In this document: positions 35,620 through 45,092 of the stretch, one piece after another | How positions within the stretch are numbered: position 1 is the first letter of the stretch | Layout: the number at the start of each line of letters is the position of its first letter | Origin: Telmatospirillum siberiense | GTDB lineage: Bacteria; Pseudomonadota; Alphaproteobacteria; Rhodospirillales; Magnetospirillaceae | Direction: 5' to 3' | Assembly: GCF_002845745.1 (NCBI RefSeq) | Contig: NZ_PIUM01000011.1 | Location: forward strand, 1 to 64,000 | Length of the DNA: 64,000 nucleotides | Translations under genes and position numbers: made by a program | The notes under the pieces: generated by a model | Seen by the model: only the letters and a program-made list of their open reading frames with translations | Database searches by the model: none | What the model was told of the DNA's origin: nothing

Positions 35620-37530
35620 ATGGAAGATGCAGTTTCGTGTGTGTCCTCGCATGATCAATTGGAACTGGCGACGTTAGGCCGGCTGACCCGCCAAGGGATC
35701 ATCACTGACGAGGACTTTCGAAATGTCCGTGAACGGGGGTGGCGCTGGGGTTCGTCGCTGATCGATGTCACCATCGGACTTGGGCTCGCGCGTGCCTGGG
35801 ACGTTTACGGCGCATATGCCGCCGAGGCCGAGGTTCCTTTCGTTGATCTCCACCAATCGCCGGCGGAGCGGATGATCATCGAGGTGGATCAGCGGGAGAA
35901 CTATATCCGTCTCGAGTTGCTGCCCTGGCGGCGGGAGAGGGGCGGGAGGATCGTTCTGGCGACAACGCGGCTCGCGCCGCCGCAACGGGAATGGGCGGAA
36001 AAACGCTATGGGGCCGATGGCTATTCGATGGTCGTCACATCGAAATTCGACGTCCTTTGGGAAATCCAGCGTGTGTTCCTGGAGATTGACGATGAGGAGG
36101 CCCGGGAAGGCCTTTTCCTCCGCAATCCCCGGAAGTCCGCAAAATCCCATGTCTCGCGTTGGCAGTTGCTGGGATTTTATCTGGGGACCAGCGCCTTGCT
36201 GCTCGGTTGGGCCTTCGCCCCGAAATGGACCACCATCCTGGTTTTCTGGATACTGGGCATCGTTTATTTGAGCTCCTTCCTGTTTCGTTTCGTGCTGACC
36301 TGGATTGGCGCCAAGCGAAGCGTGGACATCCAGGTCAGCGACGACGAGGTGGCGGCGCTTGATGAGCGGGATTTGCCGGTTTTTACCGTTCTCGTTCCCA
36401 TGTTCCGGGAGGCCGGGGTCCTGCCTTTGCTGATGGCGTCCCTTCGGCGCCTCGACTATCCGGCATCCAAGCTGGACATAAAACTGGTTCTCGAAGAAGG
36501 CGACGACGAGACCATCGAGGCGGCCAAGAGGTTGGGCGCGGCCAGCACGGTGGAAATCATTCGCGTGCCCAAGGGGCATCCGCAAACGAAGCCCAAGGCA
36601 TGCAATTACGCGCTGCGTTTCGCCCGTGGAGATATCCTGGCTATTTACGACGCCGAGGATCAGCCGGAGGCCGATCAACTGAAAAAGGTGGTCGCTTGTT
36701 TCCGCAAGTCGCCGCCGTCGGTCGGCTGCATACAGGCGAGGCTCAATTATTTTAATTTCACGGATAATTTTCTGACGAGGATGTTTACTCTGGAATATTC
36801 CCAGTGGTTCGACTTCCTTTTGCCGGGGCTGCATTTCCTTCGCGTGCCCATTCCCCTGGGCGGGACAAGCAATCACTTTCGCACCAGTATTCTGCGCGAC
36901 CTTGGGGCCTGGGATCCCTACAACGTGACCGAGGACGCCGACCTTGGAGTTCGCCTGACCCAGGCCGGTTACACCGTGGGTATCGTCAACTCGACGACCT
37001 TCGAGGAGGCGAACGGACATCTTTTTAGTTGGATCAAGCAACGCTCGCGGTGGATCAAGGGATATATGCAGACCTGGCTGGTGCATATGCGTGATCCCGT
37101 GGCCCTTTACCGCTCCCTCGGCCACGTCGGATTTTGGGGGTTCCAGCTCTTCATCGGGGCGCCGCCTCTGATGCTGCTGATCAATCCCATCCTTTGGCTG
37201 ACCACTGTGTGGTTGGCCGTGCAGCCGGTCGATCCGCTAAAGGATTTGCTGCCGCCCGTGGTGCAATATATTTCGTTGTTCGATTTGATGATCGGTAATC
37301 TGATGCTGGTCTATTTCGGCATCGTCTCGGCCTTCAAGCGGCGCTATCACGAATTGACGATTTTCGGTCTCCTCAATCCCCTCTACTGGGTTCTTCATTC
37401 GATCGCGTCCTACAAGGCTCTCTGGCAACTCATGCTGTCTCCCCATTTCTGGGAAAAGACGGAGCATGGGAAAAGCGCGGCCACCAAGAAAGCCCTGGCG
37501 GCCGTGGCGCGGGAGGGGGGGCGGGCATGA
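35620..37530 (+). CDS. Processive GT2 glycosyltransferase with N-terminal MshEN-like domain
   Basis: A 636-residue inner-membrane enzyme. Residues 15-155 resemble the N-terminal domain of GspE/MshE (LGRLTRQGIITDEDF, GLARAWDVYGAYAAEAEVPFVDL), a fold that binds cyclic di-GMP in MshE; the repeat motif is degenerate. Two membrane helices follow (about 183-230), then a GT-A catalytic domain with KLVLEEGDDE, AIYDAEDQPEAD (343-352), TEDADLG (437-443) and QRSRW (474-478). These are the D, D, D and Q(Q/R)xRW residues of cellulose and hyaluronan synthases. Several C-terminal helices follow. The N4-receptor enzyme NfrB also couples GT2 with MshEN, but in another order. A cyclic di-GMP-controlled polysaccharide synthase is inferred; the sugar is unknown. 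Confidence 0.85.
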   Translation: MEDAVSCVSSHDQLELATLGRLTRQGIITDEDFRNVRERGWRWGSSLIDVTIGLGLARAWDVYGAYAAEAEVPFVDLHQSPAERMIIEVDQRENYIRLELLPWRRERGGRIVLATTRLAPPQREWAEKRYGADGYSMVVTSKFDVLWEIQRVFLEIDDEEAREGLFLRNPRKSAKSHVSRWQLLGFYLGTSALLLGWAFAPKWTTILVFWILGIVYLSSFLFRFVLTWIGAKRSVDIQVSDDEVAALDERDLPVFTVLVPMFREAGVLPLLMASLRRLDYPASKLDIKLVLEEGDDETIEAAKRLGAASTVEIIRVPKGHPQTKPKACNYALRFARGDILAIYDAEDQPEADQLKKVVACFRKSPPSVGCIQARLNYFNFTDNFLTRMFTLEYSQWFDFLLPGLHFLRVPIPLGGTSNHFRTSILRDLGAWDPYNVTEDADLGVRLTQAGYTVGIVNSTTFEEANGHLFSWIKQRSRWIKGYMQTWLVHMRDPVALYRSLGHVGFWGFQLFIGAPPLMLLINPILWLTTVWLAVQPVDPLKDLLPPVVQYISLFDLMIGNLMLVYFGIVSAFKRRYHELTIFGLLNPLYWVLHSIASYKALWQLMLSPHFWEKTEHGKSAATKKALAAVAREGGRA

Positions 37531-38804
37531 CCATTTCCCTCATTCCCTATTCGCCCACCGCTCCGGGGGAGAGTTCGCGGACCGCCCATGACTATATCCA
37601 GGAACCGGACAGGTTGCGCCGCCCCACCGACCTGGTCGTGTCCGGGGTGGTCGGCGTTTCGGTCAGCGTTTTCCTGGCGATCATCCTCAACCTCAACTAT
37701 TTCGACGGCTTCCAACCCCAGCTGCTGATGAAGATGTGGAATGGCGACGAGAGTCTGATCGGCGACGCGTTCGGCGAATGGGGACCAGCCGTCGTGGTAG
37801 CGGCGATCAAGCTGATACCGGGAAGCCAGAGCGTCTGGATGGGGCTGCTGTCGAGCTCGCTCACCATGGCCCTGATCGTGATATTTCTGCGCTATCTCCT
37901 GGCCTTCGGCTGGACCTACTGGGAATCCTGTCTTTTCACGTTGGTGCTGGCCTGCCATCCCCTGGTGGTGGCCGCCTCGGTCAGCGGGTCGGCGAGTATT
38001 CTGTCCGCTTTCACCTTCATGGCGCTGATCCTCAGCGTCGACCGGCTGGAAAGTGTCGGCGACGTGCAGTCCCAGATGCAGGTCGGTCTTCTTCTCGCGC
38101 TCCTGATCCTGGTGGATGCCGACGCCATTCACTACGCCATGGCCCTGTTTCTGCTCGTTCCGATTTGCTATCGCGATATCGATCACTGGCGATCCTATGT
38201 TTCCGCCGTAATGGTCGTGATTTTTCCGCCCCTGATCGGACTTGCCACCGTCGCCTATATTTACACCGTCTTCACCGACCAGTCCTGGGAGATGCTGTTA
38301 CGCCGCTGGGCGTCGCCAATGCACGGCGCGACGGAAATGTTGCCGCTGGCCGACTGGCTCCATCTGACCGGCGGATCGTTCATAAAAAGCTTTATCCTCA
38401 TTACCGGCCTGACGGCGGTCATGATGCCGGCTTGGGCGGCCATATTATGGCGTCTGGCCCGTTCGAGGTTCGAGCGGCAGGTCCCCGGGACGGCGCTGGC
38501 CGCGCTCCTCGTGCCCACCATCGGGGGGGCCTCGGCGACATTCTTCTGGCATGCGAGCGGTTGCGCTCCCGCCCTGATCAAGGCCATCGCCGGCATGGCC
38601 GTATGGGTCGGCACGTCGCGCTTTCCGACCAGGGTCCGCCGATCACTGCTGGTTCTTTGCGCCATCGGCACCCTGGTGTCCTGGCTGCTTTTTCCTTTGA
38701 TCGGAGATCGGGAAATGGTTGCGTGGTGGGAAAGTCTTTTCCATCCTGTGGGTCCGGTTGAACATTGGACCCCATCGCCTTTGATGACATATGGCCGATT
38801 TTGA
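37527..38804 (+). CDS. Polytopic membrane protein of unknown function
   Basis: A 425-residue protein with about nine or ten membrane helices after a polar 35-residue head. A loop after the first helix, YFDGFQPQLLMKMWNGDESL followed by IGDAFGEWGP, and DADAIHYAMALFL in the middle recall polytopic GT-C-type enzymes, where acidic loop residues after the first helix bind the sugar donor, but I cannot assign a family. It overlaps the synthase gene by ATGA and the hydrolase gene by 14 bases, so it is part of the same translation unit. It could modify the polymer, for example by adding a lipid-borne group. Confidence 0.6.
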   Translation: MTISLIPYSPTAPGESSRTAHDYIQEPDRLRRPTDLVVSGVVGVSVSVFLAIILNLNYFDGFQPQLLMKMWNGDESLIGDAFGEWGPAVVVAAIKLIPGSQSVWMGLLSSSLTMALIVIFLRYLLAFGWTYWESCLFTLVLACHPLVVAASVSGSASILSAFTFMALILSVDRLESVGDVQSQMQVGLLLALLILVDADAIHYAMALFLLVPICYRDIDHWRSYVSAVMVVIFPPLIGLATVAYIYTVFTDQSWEMLLRRWASPMHGATEMLPLADWLHLTGGSFIKSFILITGLTAVMMPAWAAILWRLARSRFERQVPGTALAALLVPTIGGASATFFWHASGCAPALIKAIAGMAVWVGTSRFPTRVRRSLLVLCAIGTLVSWLLFPLIGDREMVAWWESLFHPVGPVEHWTPSPLMTYGRF

Positions 38805-39810
38805 GCATCCCAGGACGGCCGCGTGCTCGAGGCGACGGCTTCTCGAGGGACTGGGGGGCGCGGCGGCGGCCGGCCTTCTGAGGCCCGTGCCGGCGTCATG
38901 TCTGCCGGCAGGACGCCTCGGCGTCAATTTCAAGCGGACGCCGTCGGAGCCGCTTGACGGTCAAGCCGCGCGGCGTTCATTGCGCCGCCTCGCCTCCGAC
39001 GGCGCCGGATGCGTCGCCTTCATCCCATTCCTCTGGCAGGCCGCTCCGACCGCGTCGCGACTGGTGCGCGGCAACGACCTTTCCGACGGGGAGTTGTTGG
39101 CCGGCGTGACGGCGGCGCGGCGGGAGGGATTGGATGTCATCATCAAGCCGCATGTCTGGATACCCAGCGCCTGGGCGGGGATGATCGAACCGGATGATCG
39201 GACGGAATGGCTATCCTGTTACGAGCGCGAGATGCTCGCGCTGGCGGCGCTGGCGGAAAAGGCTCAAGCGCGCGCGTTGGTCGTCGCCACGGAGATCAGG
39301 ACGCTCGATCATTCCGCCTGGTTGGCGGGGCTGGCCCAGGACATCCGTCGGATTTACAGCGGCCCCCTTGTCTATTGCCTGCATTCCATCGAGGACGCGG
39401 AAACCTTCCCCCATTGGCGGGCCTTTGACGTCATTGGGATCAATCTCTACCCGGAATTGGGGCCGTCCGCCGAGGATCAGGCCATGGTCGAGCGCATGGA
39501 CAAGGTCGTCGCGCGGCTGGATGCGGTGATCGCCAAAATGGCAAGGACAGTGTGGATCACCGAACTGGGCCTGATGTCGGCCCGGGGCGCGCAGGCCAAG
39601 CCATGGCTCAGCCCCGAGGAATTGCCCGCGCCGCCCGATCCGGCCATCCAGCAACGGGTTCTGTCGCTCTGGCTGGACAGGTTGCTTCCTCGTCCCATCG
39701 AACGCGTTCTTTTCTGGTGCTGGTATTCGGATCCCGATGCCGGCGGGCCGAATGACCGCGATTTTACGATCCAAAACAAGCCGGCCGAGCGGCTGTTGGC
39801 TCGCGGATGA
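38791..39810 (+). CDS. TIM-barrel glycoside hydrolase (GH113-like)
   Basis: A 339-residue protein. CSRRRLLEGLGGAAAAGLL is a Tat-like signal, so it should be exported. The body resembles GH113/GTA-type barrels of clan GH-A: LGVNFKRTPSEPL, VIIKPHVWIPSAW, acid/base Glu168 in ALVVATEIRTLD, and nucleophile Glu258 in VWITELGLMSARG, with FDVIGINLYPELG between. Known GH113 members cut mannan or glucomannan. In this operon it probably trims or releases the polymer made by the synthase, as BcsZ does for cellulose. The start overlaps the previous gene by 14 bases and has no strong RBS. It converges on the LdcA gene three bases away. Confidence 0.75.
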   Translation: MADFEHPRTAACSRRRLLEGLGGAAAAGLLRPVPASCLPAGRLGVNFKRTPSEPLDGQAARRSLRRLASDGAGCVAFIPFLWQAAPTASRLVRGNDLSDGELLAGVTAARREGLDVIIKPHVWIPSAWAGMIEPDDRTEWLSCYEREMLALAALAEKAQARALVVATEIRTLDHSAWLAGLAQDIRRIYSGPLVYCLHSIEDAETFPHWRAFDVIGINLYPELGPSAEDQAMVERMDKVVARLDAVIAKMARTVWITELGLMSARGAQAKPWLSPEELPAPPDPAIQQRVLSLWLDRLLPRPIERVLFWCWYSDPDAGGPNDRDFTIQNKPAERLLARG

Positions 39811-39813
39811 CGG

Positions 39814-40659
39814 TCATTTCCGCCACCGCCCGAAGGGCACCACCTTGTTGTCGATGTCGTGGCCGATATCGGCCCGTCCCAGGTAGGGAATGCCCGAGAC
39901 GGCGCACCAATGCCGCACGACCTCTTCCTCGGTTTGGCCGAAGTCCGGTTCGTTGGGAGGAATATCGCTGCAACGGCCCAGTTTGATACCGGCGACGCGG
40001 CGGATCGAAGGCGTGCTGGTCAGGTGGAAAAGCGCCCGATCGATGCGATACATATGCTCGGAGACTTCTTCGAGCATGAGGATATGTCCGGACAGGTCGG
40101 GTTCCAGCGGCGTGCCGATCAGATGACTGAGGATGGTGATATTGAAGGCCGCCACCGGGGCTTGTTCCAGGACGGTCGGCTCCAGCGCGTCCGCCGCCCC
40201 GTTGACCAGAAAGGCGAGCGCCCGCGCCACCGCCGCCTCGCCGCCCGGACGGCGGATGTCGGCGGGCATGGGCCCGTGCGCGACGCGGCGACATCCCCGG
40301 CGATAAAGCCCGCCCAGCAGGGAGCCGGCGTCGCTGTAGCCCAGATAGATCTTTTCCCGCGCCGCCTCGCCGAGGGCCGGCAGGATGCGTTCGCCCAGGC
40401 GGCAGGAACCGTAGCCGCCCCGCCCGAACCACAGGGCGTCGAACGTCTTGTCGTTCGCCACCTCAAGGAAGGCGCGCGCGCGCGCCTCGTCGTCTCCGGC
40501 GAAATGTCCGCAAGACAGGGTGCATTGAGGATGAAAGACGATCTCGGGGGAATGGCCGGGATAGATCCGGCGGACCAAGTTCAGGACTTTCCTCGTGGTC
40601 GCGTGGTCGATGCGCGAAGCGGGCGCCACGACGCCGATCCTGACGATGTCTTCGCGCAT
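39814..40659 (-). CDS. LD-carboxypeptidase family protein (LdcA-like)
   Basis: A 281-residue serine peptidase of family S66, which removes the terminal D-alanine from murein tetrapeptides in the cytoplasm. The triad is Ser109 (YLGYSDAGSLL), Glu197 (HILMLEEVSEHMYRIDR) and His267 (RADIGHDIDNK). There is no signal peptide. The ATG at 40659 is chosen; the same frame stays open to 41973 on the far side of the ligase gene, which is an artefact. It is divergent from the Mpl/MurC-type ligase at 40720, its logical partner in peptidoglycan recycling. Confidence 0.88.
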   Translation of the reverse strand: MREDIVRIGVVAPASRIDHATTRKVLNLVRRIYPGHSPEIVFHPQCTLSCGHFAGDDEARARAFLEVANDKTFDALWFGRGGYGSCRLGERILPALGEAAREKIYLGYSDAGSLLGGLYRRGCRRVAHGPMPADIRRPGGEAAVARALAFLVNGAADALEPTVLEQAPVAAFNITILSHLIGTPLEPDLSGHILMLEEVSEHMYRIDRALFHLTSTPSIRRVAGIKLGRCSDIPPNEPDFGQTEEEVVRHWCAVSGIPYLGRADIGHDIDNKVVPFGRWRK

Positions 40660-40719
40660 GGAGCCCTGATACTTCCTTAAGTCCTTGTCACGTCCGGAGG
40701 CTGATTGTAGCTTCCGCCC

Positions 40720-42117
40720 ATGGAGCGAGACAGCCTTTATTTCTTTTGCGGAATTGGCGGCAGCGGCATGCTGCCGCTTGCCTTGATCGTACAGTCCGAA
40801 GGGGTTGGCGTGGCCGGTTCCGACCGGGCCCTCGACCAGGGACGGACGGCGGCGAAGTTCGACTTTCTTCGCGCCCGGGGAATTCCGCTGTTTCCCCAGG
40901 ATGGCAGCGGCGTGGCGAGGGCCGGCCTTGTGCTGGTCACGTCGGCGGCCGTCGAGGAGACGGTTCCCGACGTGCAAGCGGCCCGGAGGCTCGGCGCCAA
41001 GCTGATCACCCGGGCCGAACTCCTGGCGGAGCTGTTCAACGGCGCGGCCTGTGGCATCGGGGTCGCCGGGACCAGCGGCAAGTCGACGACGACGGGAATG
41101 ATCGGCTGGATCCTGCATCGGCTCGGCCGTGAACCAACCGTCATGAACGGCGCGGTCATGAAGAATTTCATCACGCCCGAAGCGCCGTTCGCCAGCGCCC
41201 TGATCGGTGGCGGCGGTCCCTTCGTCAGCGAAGTCGATGAAAGCGACGGTTCCATCGCGCTTTATCGTCCCCGGGTGGCGGTTCTCAACAACATAGCCCT
41301 GGACCATAAATCGCTGGAGGAACTGCGCGGCCTGTTCGGCGATTTCGTCGACAAGGCGGATCTCGCCGTCCTCAATCTCGACAATCCGGAAACGGCGCGG
41401 CTGGCGGCCGCCATGCCGGCCGGAAAATGCGTCACCTACAGCCTGTCCGAGCTTGGGGCGAACCTTGCGGCGGAGGGGATCGCGCCGGCGGCGGACGGCG
41501 TGTCCTTCCTGGTCGTCGATGGCGCTCGGCGCATCCCCGTGCGGCTTCGCGTTCCGGGTCGCCATAATGTTTCCAACGCCTTGGCTGCGCTGGGCGCCGT
41601 CCGCGCCCTGGGCGTGCCATTGGCCGATGCCGCCGAGGCCCTGGCCGGGTTCGAAGGGATCCGCCGCCGGCTGGAGGTGGTGGGGACGGCCGCAGGCGTT
41701 ACCGTCATCGATGATTTCGCCCACAATCCGGACAAGATCGCCGCGACCCTGGAGACGCTGCACAACTTTCCCGGACGGCTGCTCATCATGTTTCAACCCC
41801 ATGGCTTCGGTCCGTTGCGAATGATGAAGGACGCCTTCATCGCGGAATTCGTCCGCGACATGACCGAGGGCGATGTGCTCGTCATGCCCGATCCGGTCTA
41901 TTTCGGCGGCACCGTGGATCGCAGCGTGACCAGTGCCGATATCGTTTCGGGCATCGCGGCCCGGGGGCGCCATGCCTTCGCCTTGAGCGAGCGGGCCGCC
42001 TGTGGCGACAAGTTGCTGGAACTCGCGCGTCCCGGCGACCGTATCCTGGTGATGGGGGCCCGTGACGACACTCTTTCGCAGTTCGCCGGGGACCTGCTGG
42101 CGAGTTTTTCTCGATAG
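40720..42117 (+). CDS. Mur ligase family protein (Mpl/MurC-like)
   Basis: A 465-residue ATP-dependent ligase. The N-terminal Rossmann part ([16 protein letters not shown]) binds UDP-MurNAc, the P-loop [14 protein letters not shown] spans residues 114-126, and [11 protein letters not shown] and [12 protein letters not shown] are the central-domain motifs, with [12 protein letters not shown] in the C-terminal domain. DDFAHNP replaces DDYGHHP of MurC and is close to Mpl, which joins recycled tripeptide to UDP-MurNAc. Next to LdcA, a recycling role is likely. It lies 60 bases from LdcA, divergent. Confidence 0.82.
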   Translation: MERDSLYFFCGIGGSGMLPLALIVQSEGVGVAGSDRALDQGRTAAKFDFLRARGIPLFPQDGSGVARAGLVLVTSAAVEETVPDVQAARRLGAKLITRAELLAELFNGAACGIGVAGTSGKSTTTGMIGWILHRLGREPTVMNGAVMKNFITPEAPFASALIGGGGPFVSEVDESDGSIALYRPRVAVLNNIALDHKSLEELRGLFGDFVDKADLAVLNLDNPETARLAAAMPAGKCVTYSLSELGANLAAEGIAPAADGVSFLVVDGARRIPVRLRVPGRHNVSNALAALGAVRALGVPLADAAEALAGFEGIRRRLEVVGTAAGVTVIDDFAHNPDKIAATLETLHNFPGRLLIMFQPHGFGPLRMMKDAFIAEFVRDMTEGDVLVMPDPVYFGGTVDRSVTSADIVSGIAARGRHAFALSERAACGDKLLELARPGDRILVMGARDDTLSQFAGDLLASFSR

Positions 42118-42131
42118 ATCGGAGAATTCTC

Positions 42132-43079
42132 ATGACGAAGCATCAGTTGGGCCGTTCGGAGCTTTCAGTGCCGCCGTTGATCTTCGGCGGCAATGTCTTT
42201 GGCTGGACGGCCGACGAGGCGATGTCCTTCCGCCTGCTCGACGCCTTGATGGACGCCGGCTTCAACGCCATCGATACGGCCGACGTCTATTCGGCCTGGG
42301 TGCCTGGCCATCAGGGCGGGGAGTCCGAGACGATCATCGGTCGCTGGCTGAAGCGGACGGGCGGGCGCGACAAGGTGACGATCGCCACCAAGGTCGGCAA
42401 GCGCATGGGGTCGGGTGACGAGGGGCTGTCCCGCGCCTGGATCGTCCGCGAGGTCGAGGCGTCGCTGACGCGGCTGCAGACCGATTACATCGATCTTTAT
42501 TATTCCCATGCCGACGATCCGTCCGTGCCGCTTGAGGAAACATTGCAGACGTTCGCCGATCTCGTCCGGCAGGGAAAGGTGCGCGTCCTCGGCGCTTCGA
42601 ATTATGGGGCGGCCCGTCTCAAGCTGGCGCTCGACACCAGCGTCCGTCTGGGCCTGCCTCGCTATGAATGTCTGCAGCCCGGTTACAATCTGATGGACAG
42701 GACGGGGTTCGAGGCCGAGCTGGCGCCTCTGTGCCGGGCGGAAGGGTTGGGGGTCGCCCCCTATTACGCCCTGGCCGCCGGTTTTCTGAGCGGCAAATAC
42801 CGCAGCACCGCCGATCTGGCCGATCGCGCCCGTGGCGCCAAGGTGAAGGAATACCTCACCGATCGGGGGTTGCGCGTATTGGCGGCATTGGAGGCGGCGG
42901 CGAAACGCCACAAGGCCAGCATGAGCCAGATCGCGCTCGCCTGGCTGCTCGCCAAGCCGGCGGTCACGGCGCCGATCGTCAGCGCGACGGATCTAGGTCA
43001 ACTTGCCGAATTGCTGAAAGCGCCGGCAATTGTCCTCGACAGTGAAACCGTGGCCGAGCTCGATCGCGCCAGCGCCTGA
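42132..43079 (+). CDS. Aldo/keto reductase
   Basis: A 315-residue NADPH-dependent oxidoreductase barrel. The active-site set is Asp and Tyr in FNAIDTADVYSAW, Lys in VTIATKVGKRMG, and His in DLYYSHADDP. The NADP-binding end is KPAVTAPIVSATDLGQL. The long YSAWVPGHQGGESETIIG region matches the YajO/AKR-like group of broad-range reductases. It follows the Mur ligase by 14 bases but has its own GGAGAATTC site. Substrate unknown. Confidence 0.9.
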   Translation: MTKHQLGRSELSVPPLIFGGNVFGWTADEAMSFRLLDALMDAGFNAIDTADVYSAWVPGHQGGESETIIGRWLKRTGGRDKVTIATKVGKRMGSGDEGLSRAWIVREVEASLTRLQTDYIDLYYSHADDPSVPLEETLQTFADLVRQGKVRVLGASNYGAARLKLALDTSVRLGLPRYECLQPGYNLMDRTGFEAELAPLCRAEGLGVAPYYALAAGFLSGKYRSTADLADRARGAKVKEYLTDRGLRVLAALEAAAKRHKASMSQIALAWLLAKPAVTAPIVSATDLGQLAELLKAPAIVLDSETVAELDRASA

Positions 43080-43094
43080 AATATTCATCGCGCC

Positions 43095-43129
43095 CTGGAC
43101 TGCCTCCATTTTCCACCGAGGCAATCCAG
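43095..43129. terminator. Hairpin after the aldo/keto reductase
   Basis: ctggactgcctc (43095-43106) pairs with gaggcaatccag (43118-43129) with one mismatch and an 11-base loop, 15 bases past the stop. No long T run follows. Confidence 0.5.
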
Positions 43130-43631
43130 GCTTCGCGTTCTCTTTCAAAAACGTCGCTTCCGAAAAAAACCGAGCCCGTCCGGCATGTCGGACTCTTGAC
43201 CACGTCCGATGACGCCTGTCGATTGTCGTTGATTGGTGACTTGGCGGGTTGTTTTGGTAATAGTATGCAATTTTTGGTAGATTTTCGTCAGGATTGATAT
43301 GTTTTTGATATGTCTTCCGCCCCTATTTTTCCACTGATCGGACGAGATATCTCTATTACATAAAGTATACATAAGGTCTATTTTGTAAATGGATATTCAA
43401 AACATACACTGATTCAAATCTAAATACGTAAATTTTACAACAATTTTACCTAACTTATCTTGAGAGGGTGTTCCCGTCCGCATATTATGACTCCGAGGAG
43501 TTGAATAGGCTGGTTGGGTGTCGCTCAGGACGTTTTGTTCCGCGCCGCTTCCATGGTTTTCGATTATGGCGAAAACCCTGCAAAAGCTTGTCAACGGTTC
43601 ACAGCTTTAGAGTGCGGCGAGACCTTCGCAG
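43130..43631. other. AT-rich intergenic region before polysaccharide locus 2
   Basis: About 500 bases with no supported gene. From 43240 to 43470 the DNA is AT-rich, unlike its surroundings, with many short A/T palindromes (for example agtatacataag near 43367). It probably holds the promoter and regulatory sites of the sugar-transferase gene. I could not choose a single promoter. Confidence 0.5.
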
Positions 43632-45074
43632 ATGCCGACGGAAATAAAGAAGCTGCGGCGGCTTGGTTGGCTGGCCGCCGTGTTGCTGACCTTGCGCCTG
43701 GTCGATCTCGCCATCGTCGTCGTCAGTGGAATAGTCGCTTACTGGCTGCGCAACGGTTTGGAATCGCCGCCGCAACCGGAACTGTTCGCCATTATCTTCG
43801 CCGCGGCGTTGTCTCTGGTCGTGATGAATCTTGGTCAGGCTTATCTGACCACCAACGCGGAAAATTTCTGGGCATTGACCCTCCGGGTGGTCGGGCATTG
43901 GTTGCTGGTTTTCCTGTTATTGTTGGCCGCCGCCTTCGCCTTCAAGGTGACGGGCGATTTTTCCCGGTTATGGGCCGGCGCGTGGCTGTGTCTGGCCGCT
44001 GTCGGTTTCGTCGCGGCCCGGATTTTAATGACCATCGTGGTGCGACGGGCGCAAAAAGCGGGGCGACTTTCGGTAAGGGTCGCCATTATCGGCGCCGACG
44101 AGGGTGGTCTTCAGCTTTACCATCACCTGCGAAGCCACGGTGACCATGTCGAAGTCGTCGGTGTGTTCGACGACAGGATCGTCCGCCTGCAAAAGAACGC
44201 GAACGAGCGGGGTGTGACCATTCTCGGGCGAGTCTCGGATCTGTTGATTTGGGCCCGTTCGACACCGGTCGATTGCGTGGTCATCACGCTGCCATGGTCA
44301 AGCGAGCGGCGCCTGCGGGAATTGATCGAGATGCTGCAGGTTCTCGACGTCGAAGTCCAGATTTGCCCGGAAGGTCTGGGCTTCGTGGTTCGCAGCTTTC
44401 CCCTGTTTCGCAATTCCATCGCCACGACCCTTGGCGGACTGCCGATGTTCACTGTCGTCCGCAGGCCGTTCGATGGTTTGGATTGGCTGGTCAAAGGGAT
44501 TGAGGATGGCGTGCTGCTCGCCTTGATGCTGCCCGTGGTGTTGCCTGTTTGCCTGCTGATCGCGCTGGCGATCAAATTGGACAGTCCCGGCCCTGCGTTG
44601 TTCCGGCAGTTGCGAAGTGGCTTTAACGGCCGGAATTTTTGGGTTTACAAATTCCGCACCATGGACTCATCCAGTTCCGAGCCGGACGGCGTCACCAACG
44701 CGGCCCGGCGGAACGATCCCCGCGTCACCCGGGTCGGCCGGTTTCTCCGGCGCACCAGCCTTGATGAATTGCCGCAACTTCTCAATGTGTTGAAAGGGGA
44801 AATGTCGATCATCGGCCCGCGTCCCCACGCGGTTTACCATGATCGGCAATTCGCACGTCAGGTAAGCCAGTACTACTCCCGGCACCGGGTGCGGCCAGGC
44901 ATTACGGGCTGGGCTCAGGTCAACGGGCTGCGCGGCAGCGTCGAGGACGAGAAGCATATCCGCCAACGCGTCGATTGCGATCTTTGGTACATCGAAAATT
45001 GGTCGATACTCTTCGACATCCGAATTTTGCTGATGACCCCGTTCGTCGGATTGATCAACCGCAACGCCTATTGA
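43632..45074 (+). CDS. Undecaprenyl-phosphate sugar-1-phosphate transferase
   Basis: A 480-residue polyisoprenyl-phosphate hexose-1-phosphate transferase of the WcaJ/ExoP-like long type, which loads the first sugar onto the lipid carrier. Four N-terminal helices (about 12-120), a CoA-binding-like Rossmann region ([15 protein letters not shown], 150-260), then a helix and the catalytic domain: [44 protein letters not shown] and [13 protein letters not shown]. It begins the second polysaccharide locus. Glucose or galactose is the usual sugar. Confidence 0.93.
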   Translation: MPTEIKKLRRLGWLAAVLLTLRLVDLAIVVVSGIVAYWLRNGLESPPQPELFAIIFAAALSLVVMNLGQAYLTTNAENFWALTLRVVGHWLLVFLLLLAAAFAFKVTGDFSRLWAGAWLCLAAVGFVAARILMTIVVRRAQKAGRLSVRVAIIGADEGGLQLYHHLRSHGDHVEVVGVFDDRIVRLQKNANERGVTILGRVSDLLIWARSTPVDCVVITLPWSSERRLRELIEMLQVLDVEVQICPEGLGFVVRSFPLFRNSIATTLGGLPMFTVVRRPFDGLDWLVKGIEDGVLLALMLPVVLPVCLLIALAIKLDSPGPALFRQLRSGFNGRNFWVYKFRTMDSSSSEPDGVTNAARRNDPRVTRVGRFLRRTSLDELPQLLNVLKGEMSIIGPRPHAVYHDRQFARQVSQYYSRHRVRPGITGWAQVNGLRGSVEDEKHIRQRVDCDLWYIENWSILFDIRILLMTPFVGLINRNAY

Positions 45075-45092
45075 AAGATCGGTTGCGGGTCC

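Noticed and set aside
32892-39810. Canonical cellulose synthase operon
   Set aside because: No PilZ domain, no BcsC with TPRs and no BcsZ of family GH8; the synthase carries an N-terminal MshEN-like domain instead.
39814-41973. A 719-codon frame extending the LdcA-like protein
   Set aside because: The extension lies antisense to the Mur ligase gene, which has all ligase motifs on the other strand.
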